Positions 17,701 through 26,186 of a stretch of 39,671 nt of DNA are shown here, in pieces. Both the position numbers and the translations under genes were made by a program. Positions within the stretch are counted from its first letter, which is position 1, and each line of letters starts with the position of its first letter. The notes beneath the pieces are model-generated. The model was not told the DNA's origin and searched no databases. It saw only the letters and a list, made by a program, of their open reading frames with translations. The DNA comes from Candidatus Methanoperedens sp. (GTDB lineage Archaea > Halobacteriota > Methanosarcinia > Methanosarcinales > Methanoperedenaceae), in NCBI GenBank assembly GCA_027460605.1, contig JAPZAN010000207.1:1-39671 (forward strand), in the 5' to 3' direction.

Positions 17701-18690
17701 TTATCTCAGCAACCCTTTCCAAAACCCTATTGTATACAGTCCATGTTCAAACATATAAATAATGGGGACGGAAATAAAATATTTAAAATTTCTTTCCTGC
17801 ATCACAAACTTCACACCCATTATTATTAAAATAATAGCATATATTACAAGCATACTTAAAAATAACCATCGTGTAAAAACTAGTGATATCAGCAAAAAAA
17901 GAACAAGTATTGGAGGAATTACTTGCAAATCCCATAAACGTCCCTTTGCTCTCCCATATCCATATTGGTACATTCTCTTTCCAAAATCTTTTAAACCTCT
18001 CTGGTGGTTATGTGATATGATTGCATGTGGTGTGTAGAGCAATTTACCTAAAGTTGAAAGCTTATTATTTATTTCTGTATCTTCAGCTGTAGATAAATTT
18101 ATATCAAACCCACCGACCTTCAATAGGTCTTCCCTTCGATACATACTATTACATCCACTTATGCTGTTCACATACCTCTTATCTTTGAAGAATCTACCCT
18201 GTATTGAGTTAGCACTACCAAGAAAGGTCTCCATCGCGAGATTGATTGACTTCTCCCATAGGTTTTCGCCTATGTTTTTTATACTTCCACCAACACCTGC
18301 TATACCAGGATTGAATTCTTTTATGAGGTTCTCAAGCCAGTCCTTCTGTGGTATGCAATCAGCATCTGTAAACGCAACGAATTCCCCGTTCGCATTCTCA
18401 ACACCAATTTGACATGCACCAGCCCTTGTGTGGTAAATCTCATAGAACACTTTTAATGAAAATTTTTTTGCGTTCTCCACCGTTTTATCTGATGAATGTC
18501 CGTCAACTACTATCACTTCATGCGGTTTAACTGTCTGGCTAAAAATAGCTTCAAGGCATCTATTAATTTTTTTTTCTTCGTTTTTTACTGGAATTATAAC
18601 TGAGATTTTTTTTAATCTCATCTTATCAAATCCTTTCAATAAATCTTCTCTACTGGGCAGGATATTTTTCATAATTATATAATCCACCAT
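17701..18690 (-). CDS. membrane GT2 family glycosyltransferase
   Basis: A 329-residue GT-A enzyme with two or three C-terminal hydrophobic segments (PPILVLFLLISLVFTRWLFL and following). The catalytic domain carries ISVIIPVKNEEKKINRCLEA, VIVVDGHSSDKT, FVAFTDADCIPQKDWLE and SGCNSMYRREDLLKVGGFD. Processive or membrane-embedded GT2 enzymes of this layout use lipid-linked acceptors at the inner membrane face. ATG 18690 is used; ATG 18672 (MKNILPS) is an alternative that drops six residues. Composition begins to rise toward the GC-richer right flank here. It lies 12 bases from the epimerase gene upstream. Confidence 0.87.
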   Translation of the reverse strand: MVDYIIMKNILPSREDLLKGFDKMRLKKISVIIPVKNEEKKINRCLEAIFSQTVKPHEVIVVDGHSSDKTVENAKKFSLKVFYEIYHTRAGACQIGVENANGEFVAFTDADCIPQKDWLENLIKEFNPGIAGVGGSIKNIGENLWEKSINLAMETFLGSANSIQGRFFKDKRYVNSISGCNSMYRREDLLKVGGFDINLSTAEDTEINNKLSTLGKLLYTPHAIISHNHQRGLKDFGKRMYQYGYGRAKGRLWDLQVIPPILVLFLLISLVFTRWLFLSMLVIYAIILIIMGVKFVMQERNFKYFISVPIIYMFEHGLYTIGFWKGLLR

Positions 18691-18702
18691 TTTCTACAAC
18701 TG

Positions 18703-19830
18703 TCAATCTCTCCTTATGCGCATACCATTATATTGAATAACTTTCCGCTCATCCCCCATCCCACCTGACTTAATCACCCTTCCAATCCTCTCTGCCGCCT
18801 TCCCATCCCCGAACGGGTTATTCCATTTATTACCCCTCTCAAGCATGTCTCTCGCGCACTCTACTATATTCCCAGGCTCCGTCCCCGCAAGCACATTCGA
18901 CCCTACCTCAATAGTCTCAGGTCTCTCGGTATTGTCCCGCAGGGTCACGCAGGGTACGCCCAGGATGCAGGTCTCCTCCTGCACGCCCCCTGAATCAGTT
19001 AAAACAAGGCGCGCATTGCTCTCAAGCTGCAAGAAATCAAGAAAATCAACAGGATCTATCAATATGATGCTTCCGTTTATCTTTATCCCGAACTCCTGTA
19101 TCCTTTTTCTTGAGCGTGGATGGATGGGATATATCACAGGAATGTTAAATTCCTGGCTGAGCCTCTCAAGACCCGCAATAATCCCGGTAAACCTTACAGG
19201 GTCATCCACGTTCTCCTGCCTGTGCGCCGTGACAAGGAAATAATCCTGCTTGATATCCAGCTCATTCAATGTGTTTTTCTCTTTTGCGATTTTTAAATTT
19301 TGATGGACTGCATCCACAATCGTATTCCCGGTAACGAATATCCTGCTCTCAGGAATGCCTTCATGCAGCAATATATTTTTTGATTTTTCTGTAGGCGCGA
19401 AAAGGTAATCGGAAGAGTGGTCTGCCAGTACCCTGTTAATCTCCTCTGGCATCCGCCTGTCATAGCTCCGCAAGCCTGCCTCCACATGACCTACCTTGAT
19501 CCCGAGCTTAACAGCAGCAAGCGCCCCTGCCAGCACGGTGTTCGTATCGCCCTGCACCAGCACAGCATCAGGTTTTTCCATCATCAACACCTTTTCGATA
19601 CCTTCAAGCATCTTTCCTGTCTGTTCACCGTGCGCTCCCGAGCCGACATCCAGATTGTATTTTGCATCAGGCAGCCCCAACTGCTCGAAAAACACCATGT
19701 CCATATTGTAAGAATAATGCTGCCCCGTATGCAGGATAAAATGCTCAATATGTTTTCGCTCGCATTCCCGTATCACAGGAGACATTTTAATTATCTCAGG
19801 TCTGGTGCCAAGAATAATTGCGAAATTCAT
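18703..19830 (-). CDS. wecB: UDP-N-acetylglucosamine 2-epimerase (non-hydrolysing)
   Basis: A 375-residue enzyme of the WecB/MnaA family that interconverts UDP-GlcNAc and UDP-ManNAc. Hallmarks are IILGTRPEIIKMSPVI at the N-terminus, HTGQHYS, VQGDTNTVLAGALAA, VEAGLRSYDRRMPEEINR, VTAHRQENVD and LTDSGGVQEE with LGVPCVTLRDNTERPET. Length is normal. It is GC-richer than the AT-rich glycosyltransferases downstream, so it may belong to the native backbone. ManNAc units could feed surface-glycan synthesis and, after further steps not encoded here, the NeuB-like synthase at 4341. No hydrolysing NeuC-type epimerase is in the window. Confidence 0.94.
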   Translation of the reverse strand: MNFAIILGTRPEIIKMSPVIRECERKHIEHFILHTGQHYSYNMDMVFFEQLGLPDAKYNLDVGSGAHGEQTGKMLEGIEKVLMMEKPDAVLVQGDTNTVLAGALAAVKLGIKVGHVEAGLRSYDRRMPEEINRVLADHSSDYLFAPTEKSKNILLHEGIPESRIFVTGNTIVDAVHQNLKIAKEKNTLNELDIKQDYFLVTAHRQENVDDPVRFTGIIAGLERLSQEFNIPVIYPIHPRSRKRIQEFGIKINGSIILIDPVDFLDFLQLESNARLVLTDSGGVQEETCILGVPCVTLRDNTERPETIEVGSNVLAGTEPGNIVECARDMLERGNKWNNPFGDGKAAERIGRVIKSGGMGDERKVIQYNGMRIRRD

Positions 19831-19860
19831 TTTATCTCATAACTTTTGACGACATATCAT

Positions 19861-20736
19861 CTAAATTTCTTTTTTTCTGAAATCCAAAAACAACCTGGAC
19901 ATTGAATGCAATATAAACCCGGTAAATGTCGCGAAGGTCCCTATCAATGTCACCATGATCATGAACAACGTCGGTCCAAAAGGCAGTTGCCCGCCGGACA
20001 TTTTAATTTGCAGGAAATCTATTCCCATGCCAACCCCGACAACCATAAAAATTACTCCAGGCACAGTAAAATAATACAACGGCTTTTGCAGCTCTATCTC
20101 CTTGAGAATCCGTACCAGCACTTCAACCCCATGACTCACAGGGTTCTTGCTCGAAGTTTCCTCTATATCATAGTTGCAGTGTATCTCTACCTCCTTGAAC
20201 TTCAGATTGTTCTCCTTGATTTGTAGTAAAATTTCAGAACCTGCCGACATATCAGTATCGTTTATCCTTATCTTCTCGATCGCCTTTTTTCCGTAAGCCC
20301 TGAATCCACTCTGGCTGTCTGAAACCTGAATTCCGCCAGCTATATTAGTGGCGGTATCAAGCACTTTCATCCCTACTTTTCTGTAAGCCGGGACATTCTT
20401 CCCATGTCCTTTAATGAATCTTGATCCTATCACCAGGTCGGTACCGTTATTTAACGGTTCTAATAATTTTGGTATCTCTCCGGGATTATGCTGCCCGTCT
20501 GAGTCGATAATAACCATTGCATCAGCCTTCATCTCCCGGGCGGTCTTAAAGATTGTCTGCAGCGCTGCGCCATATCCCATGTTCGTCTCATGTTTTATTA
20601 CAACAGCGCCCAGGGCTTTGGCGATTTCTTGTGTAGCATCCGTACTGCCATCGTCCACGACGATTACTTTATCCACGTATTTCCTGCAGCCGATGATTGT
20701 TTTTGCGATATATTTTTCCTCGTTGAATGCAGGCAT
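19861..20736 (-). CDS. dolichol-phosphate-sugar-synthase-like GT2 (DPM1-type)
   Basis: About 291 residues from the first ATG. The GT2 domain has MPAFNEEKYIAKTIIGCRKY, VIVVDDGSTDATQEIA, NMGYGAALQT and MVIIDSDGQHNPGEIPKLLE; two C-terminal hydrophobic segments follow (FTVPGVIFMVVGVGMGIDFL and LFMIMVTLIGTFATFTGFIL). Such archaeal enzymes charge dolichol phosphate with a sugar for N-glycosylation or surface-glycan synthesis. The conserved first strand (NITIIAA) continues in frame upstream of the ATG to an in-frame TAA, with no ATG, GTG or TTG. AAGGTGG lies just before an ATT at 20754, so an unusual ATT start is possible. It overlaps the end of a truncated paralogue. Confidence 0.88.
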   Translation of the reverse strand: MPAFNEEKYIAKTIIGCRKYVDKVIVVDDGSTDATQEIAKALGAVVIKHETNMGYGAALQTIFKTAREMKADAMVIIDSDGQHNPGEIPKLLEPLNNGTDLVIGSRFIKGHGKNVPAYRKVGMKVLDTATNIAGGIQVSDSQSGFRAYGKKAIEKIRINDTDMSAGSEILLQIKENNLKFKEVEIHCNYDIEETSSKNPVSHGVEVLVRILKEIELQKPLYYFTVPGVIFMVVGVGMGIDFLQIKMSGGQLPFGPTLFMIMVTLIGTFATFTGFILHSMSRLFLDFRKKEI

Positions 20737-20744
20737 GGCTGCAA

Positions 20745-21041
20745 TTATTGTAATATTCCCACCTTCTTATTTCTTCGATCAAGAGCACTGGCATCTGTAT
20801 TAGTAACTATGACATTCATGCCATTCTCGGATTTAATCCCAAAACCAGTTAGTTCTGCGCCTTTGTTCCCAACGTGGCGAATGACCTCAGCGCCAGCAAG
20901 CCTGGCAAATTCAAAAGTCCTATCTGTGCTTCCGTCATCAATGACTACTACTCTATCAGCATGCTGTTTTGCGCCGAGTACCATGCTGCCAATAGTCACT
21001 TCCTCGTTATAAGCAGGAAGAATCACCGTTATGTTTTTCAT
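20745..21041 (-). pseudogene. truncated GT2 glycosyltransferase, N-terminal part only
   Basis: A 98-residue frame that starts like the downstream gene (ITVILPAYNEEVTIGSMVLG, VVVIDDGSTDRTFEFARLAG) but stops soon after NVIVTNTDAS, exactly where the acidic metal-binding motif LDADGQ would be expected. The rest of the catalytic domain and the membrane segments are absent. It looks like a tandem paralogue of the DPM1-type gene that lost its C-terminal two thirds, probably by a deletion that also removed the normal start of the next gene. A function as a short protein is conceivable but unlikely. It is the first gene behind the promoter-like sequence at 21077-21092. Confidence 0.7.
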
Positions 21042-21076
21042 GTGTATTTTCCTGAAGGGGCTTTAATAGAGAGACC

Positions 21077-21092
21077 AAATATATTTAAAAAT
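21077..21092 (-). promoter_or_regulatory. TATA-like promoter for the leftward glycan operon
   Basis: On the - strand the sequence reads GGGATTTTTAAATATATTTG. The T/A core ATTTTTAAATATATTT, about 40 bases before the GT2 start at 21041, fits an archaeal TATA box with transcription starting near 21055. No mapped start site is available. Confidence 0.45.
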
Positions 21093-21223
21093 CCCTTGAA
21101 ACGATGCTATAACCTAACCTATATAAAAAGCTATTGTAATCGCAGAGCCCGCTGAACCGTTAACACATTAAGACAATTTTTCTCTTGTACTGGAAGGCAG
21201 TTCATGATAACAAAAGGCAATAA

Positions 21224-21246
21224 ACCGCCCGCAAGCCGGCGTTTTT
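21224..21246 (-). terminator. possible hairpin terminator after the FtsX permease
   Basis: Read leftward after the permease stop, AAACGCC and GGCGGTTT can pair around GGCTTGCG with one bulged G, then a T-rich stretch follows. It would separate the archaeosortase operon from the glycan operon. The hairpin is imperfect. Confidence 0.3.
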
Positions 21247-21273
21247 CCTGGGCAAAGCCAGCACAGATTGACA

Positions 21274-22476
21274 TTATACTCCTTTTAGTAATTCTGCAGT
21301 ATTCATGCGGCTTATATGCATTGCAGCAAAAAAGATGGTCAGTATCCCTATTATCAGGGCGATGACAAGCCCCATATAAAGGTATTCCGGTTGCAATATT
21401 ACCAATCCGTTGAATCCTATGTAAGCATAAATTACAGTATTTAATATCTGAGTCAGGGGCAGGCTTATGAGTGCGCCCAATGCACCGCCTGCAAGGCTTG
21501 CCAGGAGTCCTTCAGTTCCTATGCTTTTGAATATTGACCAGCGGCTTAAACCCATCACGCTGAGGATAGCTATCTCTTTCTTTTTCTCGTTGAGGCTGAG
21601 GAGCATAGTGTTTATAGCCAGCATTGTTCCCATAATCACTGCAAGAACTACGATAGAACCTGCGCTGGCTAAAGGCAAGCTGTTTTCCTTTAACGCCTTT
21701 TTCAGGTATTCCTGGTTCGTGCTGACAGTATATTGGGGGTATTTTTGCTGTAATTCTTTCTGGATATCTGCTGCCATGGCCGGGTTTTCGAGGCGGATGA
21801 TTATCAAGGTCACGCTGTCGTAATATTGATTTCCGGTTATGTCCTGCAATTCGGACAGGTACATAATGACCATTGGATTGGAGCTGAACTTGGAAAGAGA
21901 ATTTGTTAAACCGATTATTGTGAAATTCTGTGCCTTTGCCTCGGTTACCGTTTTACCTATGTGAATGGTATCCCCGACTTTAACGTTAAGAAGACTGGCG
22001 GTTCTGCTGTCTATTAGCACCTCATTTCTCCATTTGCCGTCATACCTGCCTTTATTATAATGCACATCACTGGTTAAATCCCTGCCTTGGATGATGTTCA
22101 CCATCGACCCTTGTGAACCTTCTAACCCTAGCGCGAAAACCGCCTTCGGCTCAGAATTATTTTTGGAGGCATATACCATTTCCGTAAGCATAGGTGTTGC
22201 CATGTCAATTACCTTGTTTTTCTTAATTTCTACAGCAAATTTATGCGAATCTGTTATCCTGGACTCTGCCGTTCCCATGTATTGGGATTGGAGGTCGGAA
22301 GCTGTCCCTGTTACCCACAGGTGAATGCTGCTTTGCTCCAGGATTTTGCCCCCTGTGGTAAGAAGCCCGTTGCCTATGGAAGCAAGAAGAATTATAGAGA
22401 TGACCGAAAGTGCAACTCCCATGATGGTGAGGGTTGTCCTGAGTTTGTTTCTTGCCAGGTTTCTTATTGCAAGCAT
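21274..22476 (-). CDS. FtsX/MacB-family ABC transporter permease
   Basis: A 400-residue permease. One N-terminal helix (MLAIRNLARNKLRTTLTIMG onward) is followed by a large outer domain and three C-terminal helices near SAGSIVVLAVIMGTMLAINT, LASLAGGALGALISLPLTQI and YMGLVIALIIGILTIFFAAM. This is the MacB/LolE layout, used for mechanical work on outer-surface substrates or lipoprotein release rather than classical transport. It resembles the permease at 32723 (shared MLTEMVYAS/MLNRLIYAS and LSELQ(D/E)(I/L)TGN motifs). No ATPase gene adjoins it, so it may use the ATPase at 33879 or one elsewhere. It lies at the end of the archaeosortase operon, 28 bases after the CPBP gene. Confidence 0.88.
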   Translation of the reverse strand: MLAIRNLARNKLRTTLTIMGVALSVISIILLASIGNGLLTTGGKILEQSSIHLWVTGTASDLQSQYMGTAESRITDSHKFAVEIKKNKVIDMATPMLTEMVYASKNNSEPKAVFALGLEGSQGSMVNIIQGRDLTSDVHYNKGRYDGKWRNEVLIDSRTASLLNVKVGDTIHIGKTVTEAKAQNFTIIGLTNSLSKFSSNPMVIMYLSELQDITGNQYYDSVTLIIIRLENPAMAADIQKELQQKYPQYTVSTNQEYLKKALKENSLPLASAGSIVVLAVIMGTMLAINTMLLSLNEKKKEIAILSVMGLSRWSIFKSIGTEGLLASLAGGALGALISLPLTQILNTVIYAYIGFNGLVILQPEYLYMGLVIALIIGILTIFFAAMHISRMNTAELLKGV

Positions 22477-22504
22477 ATTACATCACTTTTGAATGTATTT
22501 CCTG

Positions 22505-23260
22505 TCATATTACTCCAAGAGGTATAAGCCCGAATAGAAAGACATTGATCATTCCATGGGTCAGGGCTATAAATGGAAGGTTTCTTGTTCTCTGGAAGAT
22601 GTAACCTAACAGGAAACCTGCCGAAGTAGTGAACATTATTTCATATATATTCCCATATCCTGAGTGCATTGCCCCGAACAAAAGGCTTGCGATTACCAAA
22701 CCTCCAATACTTCCAATTGATTGCTCAAGCCGGGTCTGGACGATGCTTCGGAACAGTAGTTCTTCGGGAAGACCTGTGAAGATTATCATTATAAAAGTGA
22801 AAATCAGGATGTTCTGCAACGTAGCCACAGGCACCAGGCTCTCCACGATTATGGTATTGTATTCTATTTTGCCAAGCAGCAATCCCAGCGCGATGGATGC
22901 AGGAATGTATATTTGCGGTTTTCCAAAATAAATTCCGAGTTCATGTTTTGTGAAATTTTGATTTCTCGCAACATAATACAAGGAGATGAATATGGGACCA
23001 TATACCATAGGAAAAATGTAGATGGTCTTGCTGAAAAAAATGGGCATGGTGGTATTCAGAATCCGAAAAAGCGGAAGAAGAGCCAGTGCCTGTAGCATAT
23101 TGGAGAGCTCTGTGTCCTTGGTGTTGTAGGCTGTGAGGGAAAGTGCAAGAAGGGTTATGATATGAATCCCGATGCCATATCTGTAAGATTTAAAAAAGAG
23201 GAGGGCTTCAGCTATGAATATGGCTAATAGCGGCAGCATGATTGCAGGTTTTATTTTCAA
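22505..23260 (-). CDS. CPBP-family intramembrane metalloprotease
   Basis: A 251-residue protein with about eight hydrophobic segments and the complete CPBP (CAAX/Abi) signature: LPEELLFRS with Glu166-Glu167 and Arg171, FGAMHSG with His199, and THGMINV with His235 and Asn239. These glutamyl proteases cut within membranes and often occur beside secretion or sorting systems. The start is a TTG at 23260 that overlaps the stop of the DUF1616 gene (TTGA), with GGAGGCC as ribosome site. The link with the archaeosortase is positional: it might process sorted proteins or clear signal remnants, which is inference. Confidence 0.88.
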   Translation of the reverse strand: MKIKPAIMLPLLAIFIAEALLFFKSYRYGIGIHIITLLALSLTAYNTKDTELSNMLQALALLPLFRILNTTMPIFFSKTIYIFPMVYGPIFISLYYVARNQNFTKHELGIYFGKPQIYIPASIALGLLLGKIEYNTIIVESLVPVATLQNILIFTFIMIIFTGLPEELLFRSIVQTRLEQSIGSIGGLVIASLLFGAMHSGYGNIYEIMFTTSAGFLLGYIFQRTRNLPFIALTHGMINVFLFGLIPLGVI

Positions 23261-24165
23261 ATATCCTGGCCTCCGGTCAGGTTTGTTTTGATTTCTTCAA
23301 TTGAGGAATTTACCCAGAGATGTGTCTCCCTGTAGGGCGTCACGTTCCCTTCCCTGTACAGGAGGAACTCCAATTTCAGGTTGCTACCTGTGTTGTTTAT
23401 TGTAAAACTGACCGGCTTTTCCCAGGTTTCATTGTGTGGGAGTAGTATCTTACGTTCAAGGAACGTGTTATTTTTTATCTGTACCTTCAATGTGTAATTC
23501 ATATCCGAATATTCGTGGTTTACGATTCCGACTATCAGGTTTATTGGATTCCCCGGAATTACTTCTCCGGGGTAGTCAGCTGCTTTTCCCTTTGGGCCCA
23601 GTAAGTAGAACTCGGTGAACTTTTCACCCTGTTTCGGGGTTACTATGACATACACAAGCGTAAATAAAGAGACCATTATGGACAGGATAAGTACGATTGT
23701 CAGGATTTTGTCCGTCCTGTTTTTTTCTCCCATGATTTCGCCTTTGACAGATGCTATTGCCGCATTTAGAGAGATTTCAAAACGTTCTTCCCCGGGAAGT
23801 TCAAGGCGTCTTGAATGTGCTATTATCAATAAGCACAGGCTGAATAGTATCAGAGTAGCTAATATCGGCCCGAAGCGTATGCCCCATGGCGTAAAGTTCA
23901 ATCCCAATCCAAGAAGAGGCACTATGGCGATACTCAGACCGAAACTCAGGGCAATGCGTTCAATGCCGTCTAAGTCATTCTTTTTGGGGAAAAGCGCCGC
24001 AATCAAGACATAACCCGGGATGAATAGGACTAAGGGTATGCCAAGTATAGTTCTGATAATGGTTTTATCAAGAGGCGGTATTGTCAAGAATACGGTAGCG
24101 AGGAGGAGATATACTATGATCAACTTCAAGTCCAGCTGAGGTTCTTCAATGATGTGTGTTTTCAT
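23257..24165 (-). CDS. DUF1616 membrane protein with outer beta domain
   Basis: A 302-residue protein. Four N-terminal hydrophobic segments (LIIVYLLLATVFLTIPPLDK, IPLVLFIPGYVLIAALFP, then two more) precede a cytoplasmic stretch and a fifth helix near residue 155. A beta-rich outer domain with N-glycosylation sequons follows: GEVIPGNPINLIVGIVNHEY, NYTLKVQIKNNTFLERKILL and EFLLYREGNVTPYRETHLWV. This matches DUF1616, an archaeal family of unknown function frequent near archaeosortases and surface glycan genes. The outer domain resembles the stand-alone protein at 32345. It could be a scaffold or chaperone for exported protein; that is speculation. Confidence 0.8.
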   Translation of the reverse strand: MKTHIIEEPQLDLKLIIVYLLLATVFLTIPPLDKTIIRTILGIPLVLFIPGYVLIAALFPKKNDLDGIERIALSFGLSIAIVPLLGLGLNFTPWGIRFGPILATLILFSLCLLIIAHSRRLELPGEERFEISLNAAIASVKGEIMGEKNRTDKILTIVLILSIMVSLFTLVYVIVTPKQGEKFTEFYLLGPKGKAADYPGEVIPGNPINLIVGIVNHEYSDMNYTLKVQIKNNTFLERKILLPHNETWEKPVSFTINNTGSNLKLEFLLYREGNVTPYRETHLWVNSSIEEIKTNLTGGQDI

Positions 24166-24214
24166 AGGCTTTTTAATTAAATTATCCCTACAAATAATTG
24201 GATATGTAACAAGT

Positions 24215-25042
24215 TCAATTAAATGCTCCTTTCTGTTTCAGGTAAATATAAGCAAATAAAGCATACCATGCAGGAAATAATATGTATCCGGCATAGGTAT
24301 GTGCAGTCCAGACAGTTTCGCTGCCGTGCCAGTAGCCAGCGAACACGAGTACAACTAACCTCAGGATATTCTGTAATGTTGTGCCGGCAAGACCGAAAAT
24401 CAGCATATATCCTGCTTTCTTCCAGGGCAGTGGGGCATCAAGCATCATGAGAAAAAAAAGAGAGAGGAAAATGGCAAGGGAAGCGCTGCCCGAACATCCG
24501 GCGTCAATAAAATAATTCTGGGTATTACCAGAAACATCAAGGAAATGTATGGTTTGTCCCTGGTTACTGATGGGAATCAAAGGAGAAAGCAGGGTAACCA
24601 GAATGGTTGTGGTTGCCATGGGATAGAAATTTCCAAATCTGAAGACCAGTGGAGGAAATACAAGTGCAAAGCCGTATATGCCTAAAAGTGCCAGCGGTAT
24701 CCATGATGCTTTTCCGAAGAAGGCTGTAAATATGCCAAGCCAGAGCAGTAAAAGGGCAAAAATCTGAATCGGAGGTTCATCTACCTGGATGAGCATGGAT
24801 AGGGCTGAAAGAGAAATGCCAATAATTGTATAGGGCAGGTGTGTTTTAATATTCATTAAAGCAATTATTTGTTCTCTTTTCAAAAAAAGCAAAATAACAC
24901 ACATAGAGAGGACAATATATGGGTAAGCCCCTGTTTTTTCAATGTAGGCTGGCGAGAGCTTATCTAATGAAATACCTCTTTTCAGGAAAAATACTGCTGT
25001 GAAAACAATAGAAGTAGCTATCCATACGAGAAGCTTACGCAT
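24215..25042 (-). CDS. archaeosortase (exosortase-family transpeptidase), probably PEF-CTERM type
   Basis: About 275 residues with eight or so hydrophobic segments and the exosortase/archaeosortase catalytic set: Cys in FIDAGCSGSASL (about residue 183), Arg in TLQNILRLVVLV (about 228), and His in WTAHTYAGYILF (about 248). Archaeosortases cut a C-terminal tripartite signal and attach the protein to a lipid. The large surface protein at 28876 ends with a PEF-type signal, so this enzyme is its probable processor, consistent with the ArtC class; the subclass is inferred from the partner. ATG 25042 is chosen because GGAGTG lies eight bases before it; a GTG at 25051 falls inside that ribosome site. 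It overlaps the upstream GT4 gene by eight bases. Confidence 0.88.
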   Translation of the reverse strand: MRKLLVWIATSIVFTAVFFLKRGISLDKLSPAYIEKTGAYPYIVLSMCVILLFLKREQIIALMNIKTHLPYTIIGISLSALSMLIQVDEPPIQIFALLLLWLGIFTAFFGKASWIPLALLGIYGFALVFPPLVFRFGNFYPMATTTILVTLLSPLIPISNQGQTIHFLDVSGNTQNYFIDAGCSGSASLAIFLSLFFLMMLDAPLPWKKAGYMLIFGLAGTTLQNILRLVVLVFAGYWHGSETVWTAHTYAGYILFPAWYALFAYIYLKQKGAFN

Positions 25043-26186
25043 GCTTTTCACTCCAAAGATGCAAATATTCTTTCTCTATCTGCATGGCAATTTTCTGCCA
25101 TGTATATTCCTCCTCTACACGCCTCCGTGCCTTGACTCCAAGTTTCATCCGCATTTGCGGATCATTGAGGAGTTCCATTATTGCCTTTGCCAGAAGTTCC
25201 GGGCGCATTGGAGGCACGAGTACTCCCGAGTCGCCCAATGTCTCGGGAAGCCCGCCCACACAAGATGCGACCACAGGTTTGCCCATGGCCATTGCTTCGA
25301 GCATGAAAAGGCTGCTTGCCTCGATAATGCTGGGTACAACTGCAATATCTGCGCCCGCTATATAGGAAGGCATATCCGAGTGCGGGACTGCTCCCAGGAA
25401 TTTTATATTCCCCGTGTTTTTTGCCAGGAGTTCGAGCCTCTGCCGTTCAGGCCCGTCTCCTACTATAAATAGTTCGCACAGACCTTTTAAATATTCCATA
25501 GCCTTTATTAAATATTCTATACCGTTTTTCCTTACAAGGCGCCTCGCTGTTAAAATAACTGGCAATGAGGCATGAAGACAGCCTGTAACTTCAGGATGAA
25601 AGACGCTGGTATCCACACCATTGGGTATCATTTTAGCTTTAACCTTTCCATCCCACGCGGATACCTGCTGTGCGAAATATGTGCTGACGTGTATTTGTAA
25701 ATGAGAACGCTTCGCCAGCAGAATTGCAAGTTGTTTTTCAGCTGCTCTGTAGAACAATGCCAAGATCGGGTTCGTTAGCTTATCCCAAACAGGGTAGTAG
25801 GAGCCGTGGATAGTATTCACTGCAATTCCGTTGTGTTTTCCGGCAAGATAATTGGCAATCAGCCCTGAAGTGTATATATGCCCGTGATATATATCATAAT
25901 CATATTCAAGCTCAGGTTTTCTGGCGAGAATTGAGCCTAAAAATAAAACCTGCCTTAAAGGAGTTAAGCTACCTGAGCAATATGTATATTTCATAGTGCC
26001 AAGAAAATCAATACTGATTATGCGGACTCCATCCTTGTAACTACAGCCTTTTTTATCACATGCGCCTGTCAGAATGGTAACCTCATGCCCGCGCTTTACA
26101 AGTTCCTTCGAGAGCTGGAATACTGCCATTTCCACCCCCCCTATGCTTTCAATGGGATTCAGCTCATATATCTGGAGTATCCTCAT
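25035..26186 (-). CDS. GT4 family glycosyltransferase
   Basis: A 383-residue GT-B enzyme: MRILQIYELNPIESIGGVEM with the glycine-rich acceptor loop, GHIYTSGLIANYLA, MIPNGVDTSVFHPEV, LTARRLVRKNGIEYLIKAME, LFIVGDGPERQRLELLA, IAVVPSIIEASSLFMLEAMA and GKPVVASCVGGLPETLGDSG. The donor-binding E-x7-E is present as EASSLFMLE. It is GC-richer than the GT4 genes of the left island. ATG 26186 overlaps the deacetylase stop as ATGA. Lying in one operon with a polysaccharide deacetylase and an archaeosortase, it may help build the glycan or glycolipid to which sorted proteins are attached; this is inference. Confidence 0.9.
   Translation of the reverse strand: MRILQIYELNPIESIGGVEMAVFQLSKELVKRGHEVTILTGACDKKGCSYKDGVRIISIDFLGTMKYTYCSGSLTPLRQVLFLGSILARKPELEYDYDIYHGHIYTSGLIANYLAGKHNGIAVNTIHGSYYPVWDKLTNPILALFYRAAEKQLAILLAKRSHLQIHVSTYFAQQVSAWDGKVKAKMIPNGVDTSVFHPEVTGCLHASLPVILTARRLVRKNGIEYLIKAMEYLKGLCELFIVGDGPERQRLELLAKNTGNIKFLGAVPHSDMPSYIAGADIAVVPSIIEASSLFMLEAMAMGKPVVASCVGGLPETLGDSGVLVPPMRPELLAKAIMELLNDPQMRMKLGVKARRRVEEEYTWQKIAMQIEKEYLHLWSEKHA

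Noticed and set aside
19293..19842. Frames inside the wecB gene on both strands
   Set aside because: The epimerase carries complete family motifs across this region, and the other frames show none.
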